DNA of 64,000 bases from Schistocerca nitens (GCF_023898315.1 NC_064615.1:736667450-736731449), one strand, 5' to 3'. Shown: positions 44,134-56,464, counted from the first letter of the stretch. A program made the numbers and translations. The notes: generated by a model from the sequence alone, not told the origin.

Positions 44134-45793
44134 TGAGAGGCACCCACTTGCCTTTCTCATACTGTGGCATCAAGCAGTCAGGCCTGCAAGATGAGTGGTT
44201 TGCCAAGCGAGTGGATTCTTCCTTAATTTACCGAGTAACATGAAATCTCGTATCTTACTATTTAGTTACAAATTATCCTCCTGTGTGAATAACACGCAAC
44301 GGAAACACGCATCTGACTATCAGTGATTTATAGAACTCTGACTGCACACTACGCATTGGCAATACCACATTTACTTTTTGTCTTTGATTTAACGGCTTTT
44401 ATATAAATTCGGGATATTATGACAACATACAATTTAATGAAAAAGGCCACCAATCTCTTTCTTTTCACTATTTGATTTATTCCTAAACACACAAATTCTA
44501 CAACCTACAACAATATAACATGAGAAATTCCGCCCAGTGGGCATGGCTTTACATTAGTGAATCTCGATACTATGGTCTCGTAATCTGTTTACCGCAACAG
44601 TGCACTTCCTGGGTAGGATGGTGGATCTTTTATTATATCTCACGCTTCGACTCTCACAATCATCCTCACGAAACTTTCCTCCAGATCGAGCGATACAGAA
44701 GGAACCAGCATAACCCACAAATCTTTCGAAACTACCTTGCTACTCCCATGCAAAACACACATACCCAAATTACATGACATACACAACACAACAATATGAA
44801 ATATTACACAAAGAACGGTTACAACTTCATCACTTTCCGCTTTCCCACTTCAATCAATATTTATCCCAGTTTCACACGACACTGCCCCACTTTGTAATTC
44901 TACTTTCCTACTGTGAACTCTGGAGATAAATGCACGTCTTCCTGTGCAATGCAAGCCACGTGGCGTTGCTGGAAAGACGGCCGACTCACCTTGATTCTCT
45001 CTCAGAGTTTAAATTTAGCGTCACACGGAATGATATTTCTTAAATATTTCAACTTATGATACACACGCTATTTCTTAAATATTTCAGCTTATTGTACACA
45101 CGCTATTAATTCAGCTTAACTTAAGCACACGGAAGTATCTCAACTTACAACTACACGTGGGCTCATTGTGACCGTTGGTTTACTACAATCCCCTTAAAAT
45201 TACCTGCCTCACATTTAATTCTCCCCACAAAATTTCCTGAGAAAGAGAAATTATTAATTCTAACTACTCTTAAATATTCCACATCCATACCATGCCTCCA
45301 CTCTTTCATTACGGAGCACAACAAAAAAACAGGTCTTTACAGCAGAAGGTCCAGCGGCAGAGTGCTGAAACATGGCCGTATTCCGGTTCTCTCGCACCTC
45401 TGTCGAAGTGGGAGAAGCACCTTGCTACCTTATTGGTCAGCCACATTTCAGACGCTCAAAGCTCTGGTAACTTCCATCTCTTTGGTCCCACCAAAGGTGG
45501 CGAAAGGATCGACTCAAAGATGATCATATATTCCCATTCACTATCTGTGGTTAGCAGACGACCATACATTCATTCATTTCACAGATCTCACCAAACTGGA
45601 TGTAGGGATTTATTTTGAGGGAGTGCACATGTGATCAATTAAATAAATAAATTGTCATTCTTTCCCACACTGGTATCCGGCTTCGCTGTATTAATAGAAA
45701 TTGAGTTACTTTACAAAAAAATGTGTTGTTCTGACAAAAATACTGAAGTATTTCGTACCTATTTTCAATGTCGGGCGGTACTGTACCCTTTCA
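44134..45793 (-). repeat. LTR element 2, 3' LTR
   Basis: 1,660-bp terminal repeat, tgagaggcaccc ... gtaccctttca on the + strand. Short frames inside are duplicated exactly in the partner LTR and have no coding signal. Confidence 0.95.
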
Positions 45794-48700
45794 CCACCGG
45801 CTACCCATGCAGAAAAAAATGGCACGGTACTATCCTTGCAATGCGAGGGTAGTTCCGAACATTTTTTTAAGAAAACTGTATTAGAACAAACATAGCAAGT
45901 CATCAAAATACCCAGGAGGAGACCTTAGCCCCTGTTGACCTCAAATAGACGACCAAATATTGTTACTTTACCAAATTGTTGACAGTTGTTGCATTATTGT
46001 ACTCTCCACAATCCGGAGTAACGTACACATACAAATATATAACAATCCACATGACAAATAAAACATCACATCATAGAAATAAAAAAATAATATTGAGATA
46101 AAAATTTGCTTTAGTTACTGGGATCTTCGTTATTTTTATGAGTAATCCAAATTTCAATAATTCTAAAACAAATAAAAAATACTAATTGTACTCATGAAAT
46201 TTTAAATAGCTCACCGTCCAAACACAGAGCAAGTAATCTGACATTCATACATTGCGTTGTAAAAACCTTTACACAGCAAAGTATAAATACAAAACAAAAT
46301 CAACAAAAGGAAAACATTGCATACACTAGTTACACGTAGAATGTCAGGCTCCATACCATTACTCTAAAATATACCTCAAACCTACAGAGAAATAAAACTG
46401 AGAAGAAAAACAATTAAATATAAGACATCATGTCATACCTCATTAACTATCATCACCTAAGCAATTGCCACAACTACTCGACAGTGAGTTTAACCTTATC
46501 CTATATCCATCAGTACAAATACCTGCTGCTGAGCTAGTCAGTCCATCAACTTTGATCAATACACGCAATAAATAGTTAGCAATAAGTGCTTGAATCTACC
46601 AGTAGCTCTCTTATCTTACTCTATTGCTTATTTCTCTGTTGTCACACATTTAGACGACAAGAACTTGCATTTCGACTAGCCTTCATTACACTTTAATGTG
46701 AAATATCACCACTGTGATAATGAAAATAAATGGCTTCAGTCAAAACTCCAACAAGATTATTACAATGCACGACATCAAAATGCATCAATTAATTCCGATA
46801 TTTGTTGTGCAATGCAAACTCTTCTCCCCTGTGACAACCTTACTGATCAATGCTACAAGAGCCGCTATGTTAGTATTACGCCACTGGCTAATAATTAAAG
46901 CATCATTGTACCAAATATTCTAATAAGTATGCTACGTGAACTTGATAACCCAGAACAAACCAAAAAACAAACACTAACTATTCTAAACACAAATGATAAT
47001 GAAATACAATTAAACTTGCTGTCCCTTCAGGAATGAAACATATAAAAAATTTACACCATTACAAGTACAAATACATTATTCCCTATCTTGCGAGTCACAC
47101 GGAAACATTTCATTCTGTGATTTTCTTGGGGTCAAAAAGTTGCTGATAGTTTTCCTAGAACCACTGTCTCGGTGTCAAAGCTCTCCCATGGTTACCCGGA
47201 CGAAAGTCTTTGAGTCACTCAAATCGGCATTTTGAACACGCACTGAACAGTAAACTGTATCTCTCATTAAACACAAATGTCATAGTCACTCTCAGAGTAC
47301 CATCCACACGAATCTGTTCGTCCAAAAAATGGCCCTACAACTACTATTACCCACGGTTCTGTCCTTTCAGTTCATGGTGTAATTAAAAGTCGTAAGTTTC
47401 AACAAACAGCACTTATTCCCGCGCCAATTCAAGAAATGTCTCCTACTACAGACGCAAATGTCAATGTCCCACTCTAGTTTCTTGCCTTCATACAATAATT
47501 GTTCACCAAACGACAACTGTCCTCTAAGTATACCAAGTGTCCCACATGCAATTCACAAAGCACACTTAACAAGTCACTGCCAAAAGTTTATGGATCCCAC
47601 CATTCAGTGGTCAAGACAAAACAAAACAATCGTCCTGTCTGCTAAAGACAAAATCTTTTCCACCACTCACAACGTGGAATCACCAGTCCTTCACTTTCCA
47701 CCTTATAGAAAGTCGCAGTCATCTTGTTTCACGGCTCCACAGTCCAGTACTAGTTAATAGTTGCTGGTAACAAATGCTCGCCGGGCTCTGCCGCGCCTCG
47801 TCCATTCTGCAGTAGCGCCGCTGCGCGCGCCGTTGAGCAGAAGAAACCACCCGCTGTTGCCTCCGCGGGATACCTTCCCCAGTCGTAAGGGTGGCGGAAC
47901 TCATGAATGGCCAGTGGTACGTGTGTGTCGCCCCAGGCCGTTGACCTGCTGTAGGGGGCGCGTGGAGTGTACCGCGTCCGACAGTGGAGTGGGGAGTGCC
48001 GCGGCTCTGTCGCCCGTCGACATGGCGACGTCAGCTCGGCCTGTTAGCGGTATGGGCGTTACGACACCCAATTAGCCAGACCTTCCGTGCATCTCGCAAC
48101 ATTACAGACAAAAGGATATTCTTACATTATTTAAATACTCATTGATTACATGTATGATCTATTAGATACATTGGTAATAAAAGAATCTTTGTTCTAAAAA
48201 ACATAAAATTATACACCCTAGTTTTCTACCCATACAACATCAACACTTATCCATCCCTTTTCTATAGACAGCCCACGCTCGTGCTATTCATTGTATCTGT
48301 CGTCCCTCATACAAAACATGAAAGTGTAAAAACAAAAACAAAAGGAATAATAAACAATCTATACAGCTCATAATTACAATATCAAATAGTAGGCTACTCT
48401 AACATCCTATCACAGTGACAATATTAGAAACTGTATTCTAAAACTACAATATACAATGAACTTTTGTGCTTGTGACAGACTGAAATTAATACCCCTTGAA
48501 AGTGTTCTAACAAAAAATAAGAATAATCTACACAGCACTCAATTACCTACCACATGTTATTAAATAGTAAACTACTTTAACATCCTAACACAACAAACAT
48601 TTTAGAAACTGATGACTCTAAATCTACAACATACAATGCACCTTTGTGCCTGTGACAGACTGAAATCAGTATCTCTCTATATATTTTACCTTTTTATTAT

Positions 48701-50620
48701 ATACAACAACATTTCTAGGACATGTATGAACCATCCACATGATGTCAGATCCTGACCTGCCATCGAGGTTCATCCCAATCAAACAATACATAATAATGTT
48801 TTAGTTACAGATCGGTAGCATCCCCTTTGCAGGAGTGTGCGCATTGATCACACTACTCTACGACTCTCACTCACCAGACATCACATTTTCCTTCTCATTC
48901 AATCCATTAATACACTAACTGAATAGGTCTAGAAGTCAGCTAACCTTAACACCACCACACTCACTACAACATACCATACCTTTGCTCCCTTATACTCAAC
49001 CACATAACACATGAAGCTGCTTCGGAGATAGCTTTCCAGTCTCCGAATTCGTCCTTTCACTCTGGCACCTCTCTCCATCGGCTTACCTCCGCATTCGCTT
49101 TACCCATTAATCATTCTGCTAAACACCAACTTAGAATTGCGACATTTCATCTAAGAACAAAAAATACACAAATTAATCAACCTGCAAAATAACTGTACAC
49201 ATTCTTGGTACCGTTTTGATTGGTTATACTGGTACCAGGCTTCAACAACAACAAAAAATATTATTTTTGTCAAATCGCAAATTTTATGCTAAGAATTAGA
49301 TCTACACTTATATCACATCTTACGTCAGTATTCCACAACGTTCACCATCTGGGTCTCATACTCCCTTTACGTCCTTTCACATTGTGCAGTTGTCCTCATC
49401 TCTTCATTCGTATTTCGGCTCTCCGTCCGTCCATTACTCCATCATTTCCTGGTCTTCCTTCATCATTGGCATCAATCTCTATTGCAGCATACACAGGCCT
49501 CTCTGTAACATACATCTAAGACATCTCCACATTATTCAATTCTACTCACCTTTATTTACCACTGTTTCATCACGTCGAATCTCTCTTTATTAATCACACT
49601 GCTTCACGTCGCTTTTCTCCTCATATACCACCTTTATCCACTACTATTTATCACGTCGCTTCTCTATCTACCATCTTTAACAACTCATTAATCATCACGT
49701 CGTTTCTGCTTGATCCTTATTCATACGACAAAAAATACGTACATACACCACTCTGTCGACTCCTGTTCATGACTCATTTGACCAGTCTATTCCGTCATAC
49801 TTCCTGACATCCCGCCTGAAAATTCTTATGTTCGATTTGGCCCTGCACAACGTTACACACCACAAATAAATACACTGACTATCTACCATAAATTGCCTAC
49901 CTTAGATCTATCCTTAACTTTTCCATAATTTGATGTTAGAAATGTGATGAAGCCCACGAGATTGTTTTCCCTTATCGTCTCAATCAGTACAGCATTTTCC
50001 TGGACAATCCGCCTCACTCTGAATGGTCCACTATACACAATAAAGAATTCGCTAGTTAGGAATCTGTGCTTACACGAAAATTAAATGTGTGCAGAGAATA
50101 TACAAGCTGGGAGAAATGGGCAGCCCATAGGGTTAGAAACTTAGGTGCTAGTCGCCTCTTTCCCTAACACCAGATTCCGAGCAACCATACACAGCACTTC
50201 ATTATAACTGTCACCACGACAATGACATACTATAGATCAGATGGCATCTAATTTAAAAACTTCGTTCACAATGTTTACCTCTTACGTTACGTGTTTAGTA
50301 TCTACAATAGTCAAATCACACTAATTCAACTGGACTCATTGGCAATAGTACATAACATTTTAGCAACTGGTTTCTTTGCGGAAACAGTCCTTTTACTTTG
50401 CTGTTCGAAATAAAAATTTGCAAATTTTGCTCTGATAGACCAGCCTAACAGATGCCATTACTGGTGTTTTATTCTCTGATCAGAAGTATGGTATTTGCGT
50501 TTCTACATATCAGTAGAATATGTCTGCTACATACACAATTTTCAGTGCCAGCTGCATGTGTTTTAGAGCAAGATATTAAGGGCTGATATGTTGGATTACT
50601 TTCTCCTATTCTTCAATCTA
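45794..50620. other. Long non-coding interior of LTR element 2
   Basis: About 4.8 kb in the position of pol, AT-rich, with no frame above about 105 codons and no enzyme motif on either strand. It contains a GC-rich block at 47760-48075. Confidence 0.75.
47760..48075. other. GC- and CpG-rich block inside LTR element 2
   Basis: About 315 bp strikingly richer in GC and CpG than the surrounding AT-rich interior (ctgcgcgcgccgttgagc, gcgacgtcagctcgg). A + strand 104-codon frame spans it but resembles no family. It could be a captured host fragment or a structured RNA domain such as a packaging signal. Confidence 0.5.
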
Positions 50621-52378
50621 TTACGACAAGAAAGAAATACCCGGATTCCATGCTCTCCTGCCATTCTCATAGTTTCTGCCGTTCCTATCCTCGACACTAA
50701 CTGACCTATGAGTCGTGTCTCCGTTCACGATATTGCTCTCGTTACCCAATTCTTGTAACAAGTGCTGAAATGACACAGAATCGTCTACGCCTCTGCCTGC
50801 TATCGCTATATCTCTCCACAATTTCACTGGAAACTTTGTTATACAAATCCTAATGAGCTCCCCAGGTTCGTATGTCACATCCAAGTACCTGTTTCGTCTG
50901 AACATCCCCTGATAGCACGACACTGAATCCCTTATACCACATTCGTTACAATTTGGCATCATCAATATGCTTTGCGTAACCTGGTCCTGCTTACTTTTCG
51001 ACCAGAATTCATTTAAATAGCTACTACAGTCTTTAAGGTCTTCCTGCATTTTCGCTCTAGCCTCGTCCCTCAAATAGTTATACACAAACTTCGTTTTGAG
51101 GAGCAGTCCCAACGATGAAGGTAATGAGTCTCGAAATTGAGACAGCCTTGGACTATACCCAGTTGGGTCTGCCACCTGTTTTATCTGACACAACCGTTCT
51201 TCTGACTCTCTGAATTCGTCTTGCTCTTTCTGCCTATTTTCGCTTTTTGAGTTTATCTCACTCTCCCTCTGCAATCTACCTGGTGGTGTTTCACCTTCAC
51301 TTCTGCACGCTAATTGCAACTGTGCAAGTTCTTCCCTATGTTTCCTATTTGTTTCTAATTGTGCCTCTTTAAACTGTAATAGTGATTGTATCTCCTCCTG
51401 GTCGGCATAAACCTCTCGCTGCGTACTGTCAGAGCCTGTTTCGCCTCTTATACTGATCTTTTCTACATCTGCGCTAATCGTATTCATTCTGACCACTACC
51501 TCCGCAACTTCATCCCTGTGTTTATTTAGCGCCCTTTCCTGCCGTGTGACTTGAGCTTCCACGCTGTCTAATGCCCCTTGTTTATCTGCAAGTAAGTCCT
51601 CCACTATCTCTTTGATTCGCTCATCCGGCCACACGCCTCTATGTTCTGTAATATCGCTCTCTATTGCACTTATTCGTACCTCCAAATTATTGGCTTTTTC
51701 TTTCACAGCATCACATTCTTGCTGCACCGCATCCAGATTCTTCTCCCCCTCATCTAACCGATTATTAACTGCGGACAGACGCTCATCGATAACTGTGTGT
51801 AGCTTCCTCATTGCCTCTTTATTTCCCCTATCCATTGTTTCCAATCTCTCCTTAGTCTCCCTATCTCTCTCCTTAGCCTCCCTATCTCTCTCCTTATTCT
51901 CCCTATCTCTCTCCTTATTATCTCTATTGATTGCTTCTAATCTTTCGTTATTTGCTTCCAATCCTTTCTTAGTCTCCCTATTCATCGCTTTATTATCTCT
52001 ACTCATCGCTTCTAATCTTTCATCCATCCTCTGTAAAAACTGCAGTAGCCCACTGTCATTTGCTACCTTCGACGCGCTCACCTCGTTCGCCTGAGAAACG
52101 GTAGCTTCACTAAGGGTAGCTTCACTTTCACGGAATACCTGACCTAGTCCCGAGCCCGCGTCGTCGGGAAAAGCCCGCGTTTGTGGACAAAGCCCGCCGC
52201 ATAAAGGATCCCCTTGCAGCGGTCCACTGAACAATACAGCCTCTTCGGAGTGTCTGCCGTCCCCGCTCATTAACCCATGGTCAACAGCTACTTCCTGCTG
52301 CACTGCTACGTTCACGCCAGAATCGCTATTCTCCATTGTGGCTACGTTTTTCGACTGCGACCTAGTTACTACGGACAT
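50621..52378 (-). CDS. Gag-like protein of LTR element 2
   Basis: 585 residues, uninterrupted. About residues 1-110 are acidic. About 115-340 is a highly charged coiled coil containing four or more heptads of the type KERDREN/KERDRET, encoded by 21-bp tandem DNA repeats at about 51840-51930. About 410-545 is a capsid-like helical domain (DEARAKMQEDLKD, NEFWSKSKQDQVTQSILMM) ending in ELIRICITKFPVKLW and FQHLLQELGNES, which aligns with the Gag of LTR element 1. The basic tail is short: the frame ends at 50621, just before an alternative frame encoding NRLKNRRK, so the natural C-terminus may be frameshifted. No zinc knuckle or protease. Confidence 0.82.
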   Translation of the reverse strand: MSVVTRSQSKNVATMENSDSGVNVAVQQEVAVDHGLMSGDGRHSEEAVLFSGPLQGDPLCGGLCPQTRAFPDDAGSGLGQVFRESEATLSEATVSQANEVSASKVANDSGLLQFLQRMDERLEAMSRDNKAMNRETKKGLEANNERLEAINRDNKERDRENKERDREAKERDRETKERLETMDRGNKEAMRKLHTVIDERLSAVNNRLDEGEKNLDAVQQECDAVKEKANNLEVRISAIESDITEHRGVWPDERIKEIVEDLLADKQGALDSVEAQVTRQERALNKHRDEVAEVVVRMNTISADVEKISIRGETGSDSTQREVYADQEEIQSLLQFKEAQLETNRKHREELAQLQLACRSEGETPPGRLQRESEINSKSENRQKEQDEFRESEERLCQIKQVADPTGYSPRLSQFRDSLPSSLGLLLKTKFVYNYLRDEARAKMQEDLKDCSSYLNEFWSKSKQDQVTQSILMMPNCNECGIRDSVSCYQGMFRRNRYLDVTYEPGELIRICITKFPVKLWRDIAIAGRGVDDSVSFQHLLQELGNESNIVNGDTTHRSVSVEDRNGRNYENGRRAWNPGISFLS

Positions 52379-52631
52379 TACGCAAAAAAAACTATAAAAC
52401 GATCTACCAGCCTTGTGCGATATAGCAATTAATTACATAAAAAAAATAAAAGATCCTCACCAATCCAGAAAGAATTTGCAAACAAAAAAATTTTACTTCT
52501 TAGCGCTATCACAATATATTCCATCAAAAAATAAAAAATTAACAGCAAACCCTAACAACAAAATATCCTAACAAAAATAATCCTGGCAACAAATTAAATA
52601 TCCTGGTCACTAAAATATCCTAACAGAAATA

Positions 52632-52647
52632 ATCCTGGCAGGGTCGA
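52632..52647 (-). promoter_or_regulatory. Candidate primer-binding or leader motif of LTR element 2
   Basis: The minus strand reads TCGACCCTGCCAGGAT beginning about 5 bp inside the 5' LTR. The same motif with three extra bases is in LTR element 1 at the same place. Confidence 0.5.
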
Positions 52648-52652
52648 AATTA

Positions 52653-54312
52653 CGAGAGGCACCCACTTGCCTTACTCATACTGTGGCATCAAGCAGTCAG
52701 GCCTGCAAGATGAGTGGTTTGCCAAGCGAGTGGATTCTTCCTTAATTTATCGAGTAACATGAAATCTCGTATCTTACTATTTAGTTACAAATTATCCTCC
52801 TGTGTGAATAACACGCAACGGAAACACGCATCCGACTATCAGTGACTTATAGAACTCTGACTGCACACTACGCATTGGCAATACCACATTTACTTTTTGT
52901 CTTTGATTTAACGGCTTTTATATAAATTCGGGATATTATGACAACATACAATTTAATGAAAAAGGCCACCAATCTCTTTCTTTTCACTATTTGATTTATT
53001 CCTAAACACACAAATTCTACAACCTACAACAATATAACATGAGAAATTCCGCCCAGTGGGCATGGCTTTACATTAGCGAATCTCGATACTATGGTCTCGT
53101 AATCTGTTTACCGCAACAGTGCACTTCCTGGATAGGATGGTGGATCTTTTATTATATCTCACGCTTCGACTCTCACAATCATCCTCACGAAACTTTCCTC
53201 CAGATCGAGCGATACAGAAGGAACAAGCATAACCCACAAATCTTTCGAAACTACCTTGCTACTCCCATGCAAAACACACATACCCAAATTACATGACATA
53301 CACAACACAACAATATGAAATATTACACAAAGAACGGTTACAACTTCATCACTTTCCGCTTTCCCACTTCAATCAATATTTATCCCAGTTTCACACGACA
53401 CTGCCCCACTTTGTAATTCTACTTTCCTACTGTGAACTCTGGAGATAAATGCACGTCTTCCTGTGCAATGCAAGCCACGTGGCGTTGCTGGAAAGACGGC
53501 CGACTCACCTTGATTCTCTCTCAGAGTTTAAATTTAGCGTCACACGGAATGATATTTCTTAAATATTTCAACTTATGATACACACGCTATTTCTTAAATA
53601 TTTCAGCTTATTGTACACACGCTATTAATTCAGCTTAACTTAAGCACACGGAAGTATCTCAACTTACAACTACACGTGGGCTCATTGTGACCGTTGGTTT
53701 ACTACAATCCCCTTAAAATTACCTGCCTCACATTTAATTCTCCCCACAAAATTTCCTGAGAAAGAGAAATTATTAATTCTAACTACTCTTAAATATTCCA
53801 CATCCATACCATGCCTCCACTCTTTCATTACGGAGCACAACAAAAAAACAGGTCTTTACAGCAGAAGGTCCAGCGGCAGAGTGCTGAAACATGGCCGTAT
53901 TCCGGTTCTCTCGCACCTCTGTCGAAGTGGGAGAAGCACCTTGCTACCTTATTGGTCAGCCACATTTCAGACGCTCAAAGCTCTGGTAACTTCCATCTCT
54001 TTGGTCCCACCAAAGGTGGCGAAAGGATCGACTCAAAGATGATCATATATTCCCATTCACTATCTGTGGTTAGCAGACGACCATACATTCATTCATTTCA
54101 CAGATCTCACCAAACTGGATGTAGGGATTTATTTTGAGGGAGTGCACATGTGATCAATTAAATAAATAAATTGTCATTCTTTCCCACACTGGTATCCGGC
54201 TTCGCTGTATTAATAGAAATTGAGTTACTTTACAAAAAAATGTGTTGTTCTGACAAAAATACTGAAGTATTTCGTACCTATTTTCAATGTCGGGCGGTAC
54301 TGTACCCTTTCA
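52653..54312 (-). repeat. LTR element 2, 5' LTR
   Basis: 1,660 bp, matching 44134-45793. Its inner end reads cgagaggc instead of tgagaggc, one of the few differences. Confidence 0.95.
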
Positions 54313-54797
54313 CCTTGTTTCCACAATTCTGTTCTGTACCTCCTCATTAGGTATGTGATCTACCCCACCTAAGCTTCAGCATTCTTCTGTAGTACCACAT
54401 TTCAAAAGCTTGTATTCGCATTTAGTCTAAACTGTTTATCGTCCATGTTTCACTTCCATACGCAGTTACACTCCAGACAAATGCCTTCAGAAAAGACTTT
54501 CTAACACCTAAATGTATATAACAGATTTCTCTCCTTCAGAAATGATTTTCTTGCCATTGCCAATCTACATTTAAATCCTCCATACCGTACCCATAATCAA
54601 CTATTTTGCTGCCCAAGTAAAAAGCTCACCTACTGCTTTAAGTTCTTCGTCGTTTCCTAACCTAATTCCATCAGCATAACTCGATTTAATTTCACCACAT
54701 TCTATTATGCTTATTTTGCTTCTATTGATGTTCATCTTATATCCGCTTTTCATGGCTCTGCATATTCCGTTCAACACCTCTTCCAAGTCGTTAGTAA
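54313..54797 (-). mobile_element. RTE LINE copy 2, remainder (right of LTR element 2)
   Basis: Continues the LINE from the 44130-44133 CCTT duplication: ctcctcattaggtatgtgatc, catgtttcacttccata, and the frame MNINRSKISIIECGEIKS matching the RT region after FADD. The copy is 5'-truncated near 54797, and its FADD block is already lost. Confidence 0.85.
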
Positions 54798-55646
54798 GGG
54801 GATACAGGGACTCCAATCCCAATTTTGATATCAGATTGATCAGCAAATTAATTAAATTGATTACTTTACTTAATTACCGCCCCCCCCCCAAGATGACGTC
54901 ACGTGTTTTCCTCAGTCGGCATGGGGAACCCTACACCTCCTCCTCCCCACCACTTCCCATTCCCCAACCACCCTATTGGTGGGTATTTCGAATTTTGGTA
55001 GGAATTCCGAATTTTGGTGGGCATTTAGTATTTTTCTTGCAATTTCTTTGGCCCAGAGCTGTGATTACGTCCCATCCTACCTACCACCCGGGAATGGTGG
55101 GAAACTCACAATGGCTGTGCTCTTTCTGGGACTCAAACCCTGCTCATTCTGTATGGAAAGCCCAACTTCACCCCTCAACACATGGAAACTATCCAGATGC
55201 AGTAGAGGAAGGTTCGGTTAGTGTAGTTTATTTTAGTTGAGTAGCTGAAGAAAAGATCGCTCCAAATTACACAACTATATGCATAGCGCTACATAAGGAG
55301 CGCCTAAAATCGCAACACAGGTCAAAAATTGACGATACTATACAATGGTGTCATCCTGTGTAATATCCTTTTATTTTTTCCTTGCAATATGTTTATATGA
55401 ATGTTTTATTTTCCTCATTAGTAATACGAAGTTGGTACATCACCGCAAAAGAGGGCAAAGATAGTCTTTTAAATTATCTTTGTAACAAAAGAGAAATATC
55501 AGGAAAATATTCAGTTTCTGAACAAGTTTCGTTCCAATCTTGTTTGACTGTACTTACGTTTTAGACCTCGAACAAAGAGGACGTTTAGTTATACTGGTGC
55601 ATCAGCAATATGTATAGTAAGTGATATACGTAACATCACACGCATA
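54798..55646. other. Unassigned, partly repetitive sequence
   Basis: Includes a poly-C run near 54884-54892 and short repeats of ggaattccgaattttggtgg type near 54970-55030, probably part of an unidentified dispersed element. A 177-codon + strand frame (54707-55240) crosses LINE and repeat sequence and is not a gene. Confidence 0.4.
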
Positions 55647-56456
55647 GGGTGATCAAAAAGTCAGTATAAATTTGAAAACTGAATAAATCACGGAATAATG
55701 TAGATAGAGAGGTACAAATTGACACACATGCTTAGAATGACATGGGGTTTTATTAGAACCAAAAAAATACAAAAATTCAAAAAATGTCCGACAGATGGCG
55801 CTTCATCTGATCAGAATAGCAATAATTACAATAATTTATGTAAGACAAAGCAAAGATGATGTTTTTACAGGAAACGCTCAATAGACCACCATCATTCCTC
55901 AACAATAGCTGTAGTCGAGGAATAATGTTGTGAACAACACTGTAAAGCATGTCCGGAGTTATGGTGAGGCATTGGCGTCGGATGTTGTCTTTCAGCATCC
56001 CTAGAGATGTCGGTCGATCACGATACACTTGCGACTTCAGGTAACCCCAAAGCCAATAATCGCAAGGACTAAGGTCTGGGTACATGGGAGGCCAAGCATG
56101 ACGAAAGTGGCCGCTGAGCACACGATCATCACCAAACGACGCGCGCAAGAGATCTTTCACGCGTCTAGCAATATGGGGTGGAGCGCCATCCTGCATAATC
56201 ATCGTACGTTCCAGCAGATGTTTATCAGCCAGGCTGTGGATGATGCAATTCTGTAACATATCGGCGTACCTCTCACCCATCACCGTAGCGGTTACCTGCT
56301 GGCCAGCGCCATCTGTCGGACATTTTGTGAACTTTGCTTTTTTTTTGTAATAAAACCCCATGTCATTCCAAACAAGAGTGTCAGTTTTTACCTCTCTATC
56401 TACATTATTCCGTGGTTTATTAAGTTTTCACATTTATACTGACTTTTTGATCATCC
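55647..56456 (-). mobile_element. Mariner-type element with ~140-bp TIRs, internally deleted
   Basis: The left end gggtgatcaaaaagtcag and right end gactttttgatcatcc start inverted repeats that stay similar for about 140 bp on each side. TA is at 55645-55646; the right flank is less clear. The body is about 0.8 kb, of which only the C-terminal half of the transposase remains. Directly abuts the next element. Confidence 0.8.
55777..56361 (-). pseudogene. Mariner-type transposase, C-terminal half only
   Basis: The first ~20 residues come from the terminal repeat, then the frame jumps into the catalytic domain: VTATVMGERYADML, MIMQDGAPPHIARR (second catalytic Asp), WPPMYPDLSPCDYWLWGYLK (third Asp) and NIIPRLQLLLRNDGG at the C-terminus, followed by about 35 residues derived from the opposite repeat. 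The DUF4817 helix-turn-helix and the first catalytic Asp are deleted, so it cannot be an active enzyme, although the remaining frame is uninterrupted. Confidence 0.8.
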
Positions 56457-56464
56457 GGTATATA

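Larger units (their letters stand above)
44134..54312 (-). mobile_element. Gag-only LTR retrotransposon 2 (complete, 10.2 kb, young)
   Basis: Two 1,660-bp LTRs (44134-45793 and 52653-54312), nearly identical: I count fewer than ten differences by eye. Flanked by the 4-bp target duplication CCTT (44130-44133 and 54313-54316) inside an RTE LINE. On the minus strand: 5' LTR, leader (52379-52652) with the same leader motif as LTR element 1, Gag-like gene (52378-50621), about 4.8 kb non-coding, 3' LTR. No reverse transcriptase, integrase, protease or envelope frame is visible. Near-identical LTRs imply a recent insertion, so enzymes must have been supplied in trans. It lies about 4 kb past the esterase stop, antisense to it. 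Confidence 0.92.

Noticed and set aside
45292-45618. 108-codon frame present identically at 53811-54137
   Set aside because: Lies in both copies of the LTR; duplication reflects the LTRs, and there is no protein motif.
47761-48075. 104-codon + strand frame
   Set aside because: Produced by the GC-rich block, with no homology or start context; reported only as a composition anomaly.
51612-52094. 160-codon + strand frame of Ser/Leu-rich sequence
   Set aside because: Antisense shadow of the 21-bp coiled-coil repeats in the LTR element 2 Gag gene.
54707-55240. 177-codon + strand frame
   Set aside because: Crosses the antisense of a LINE and an unassigned repeat; no domain.
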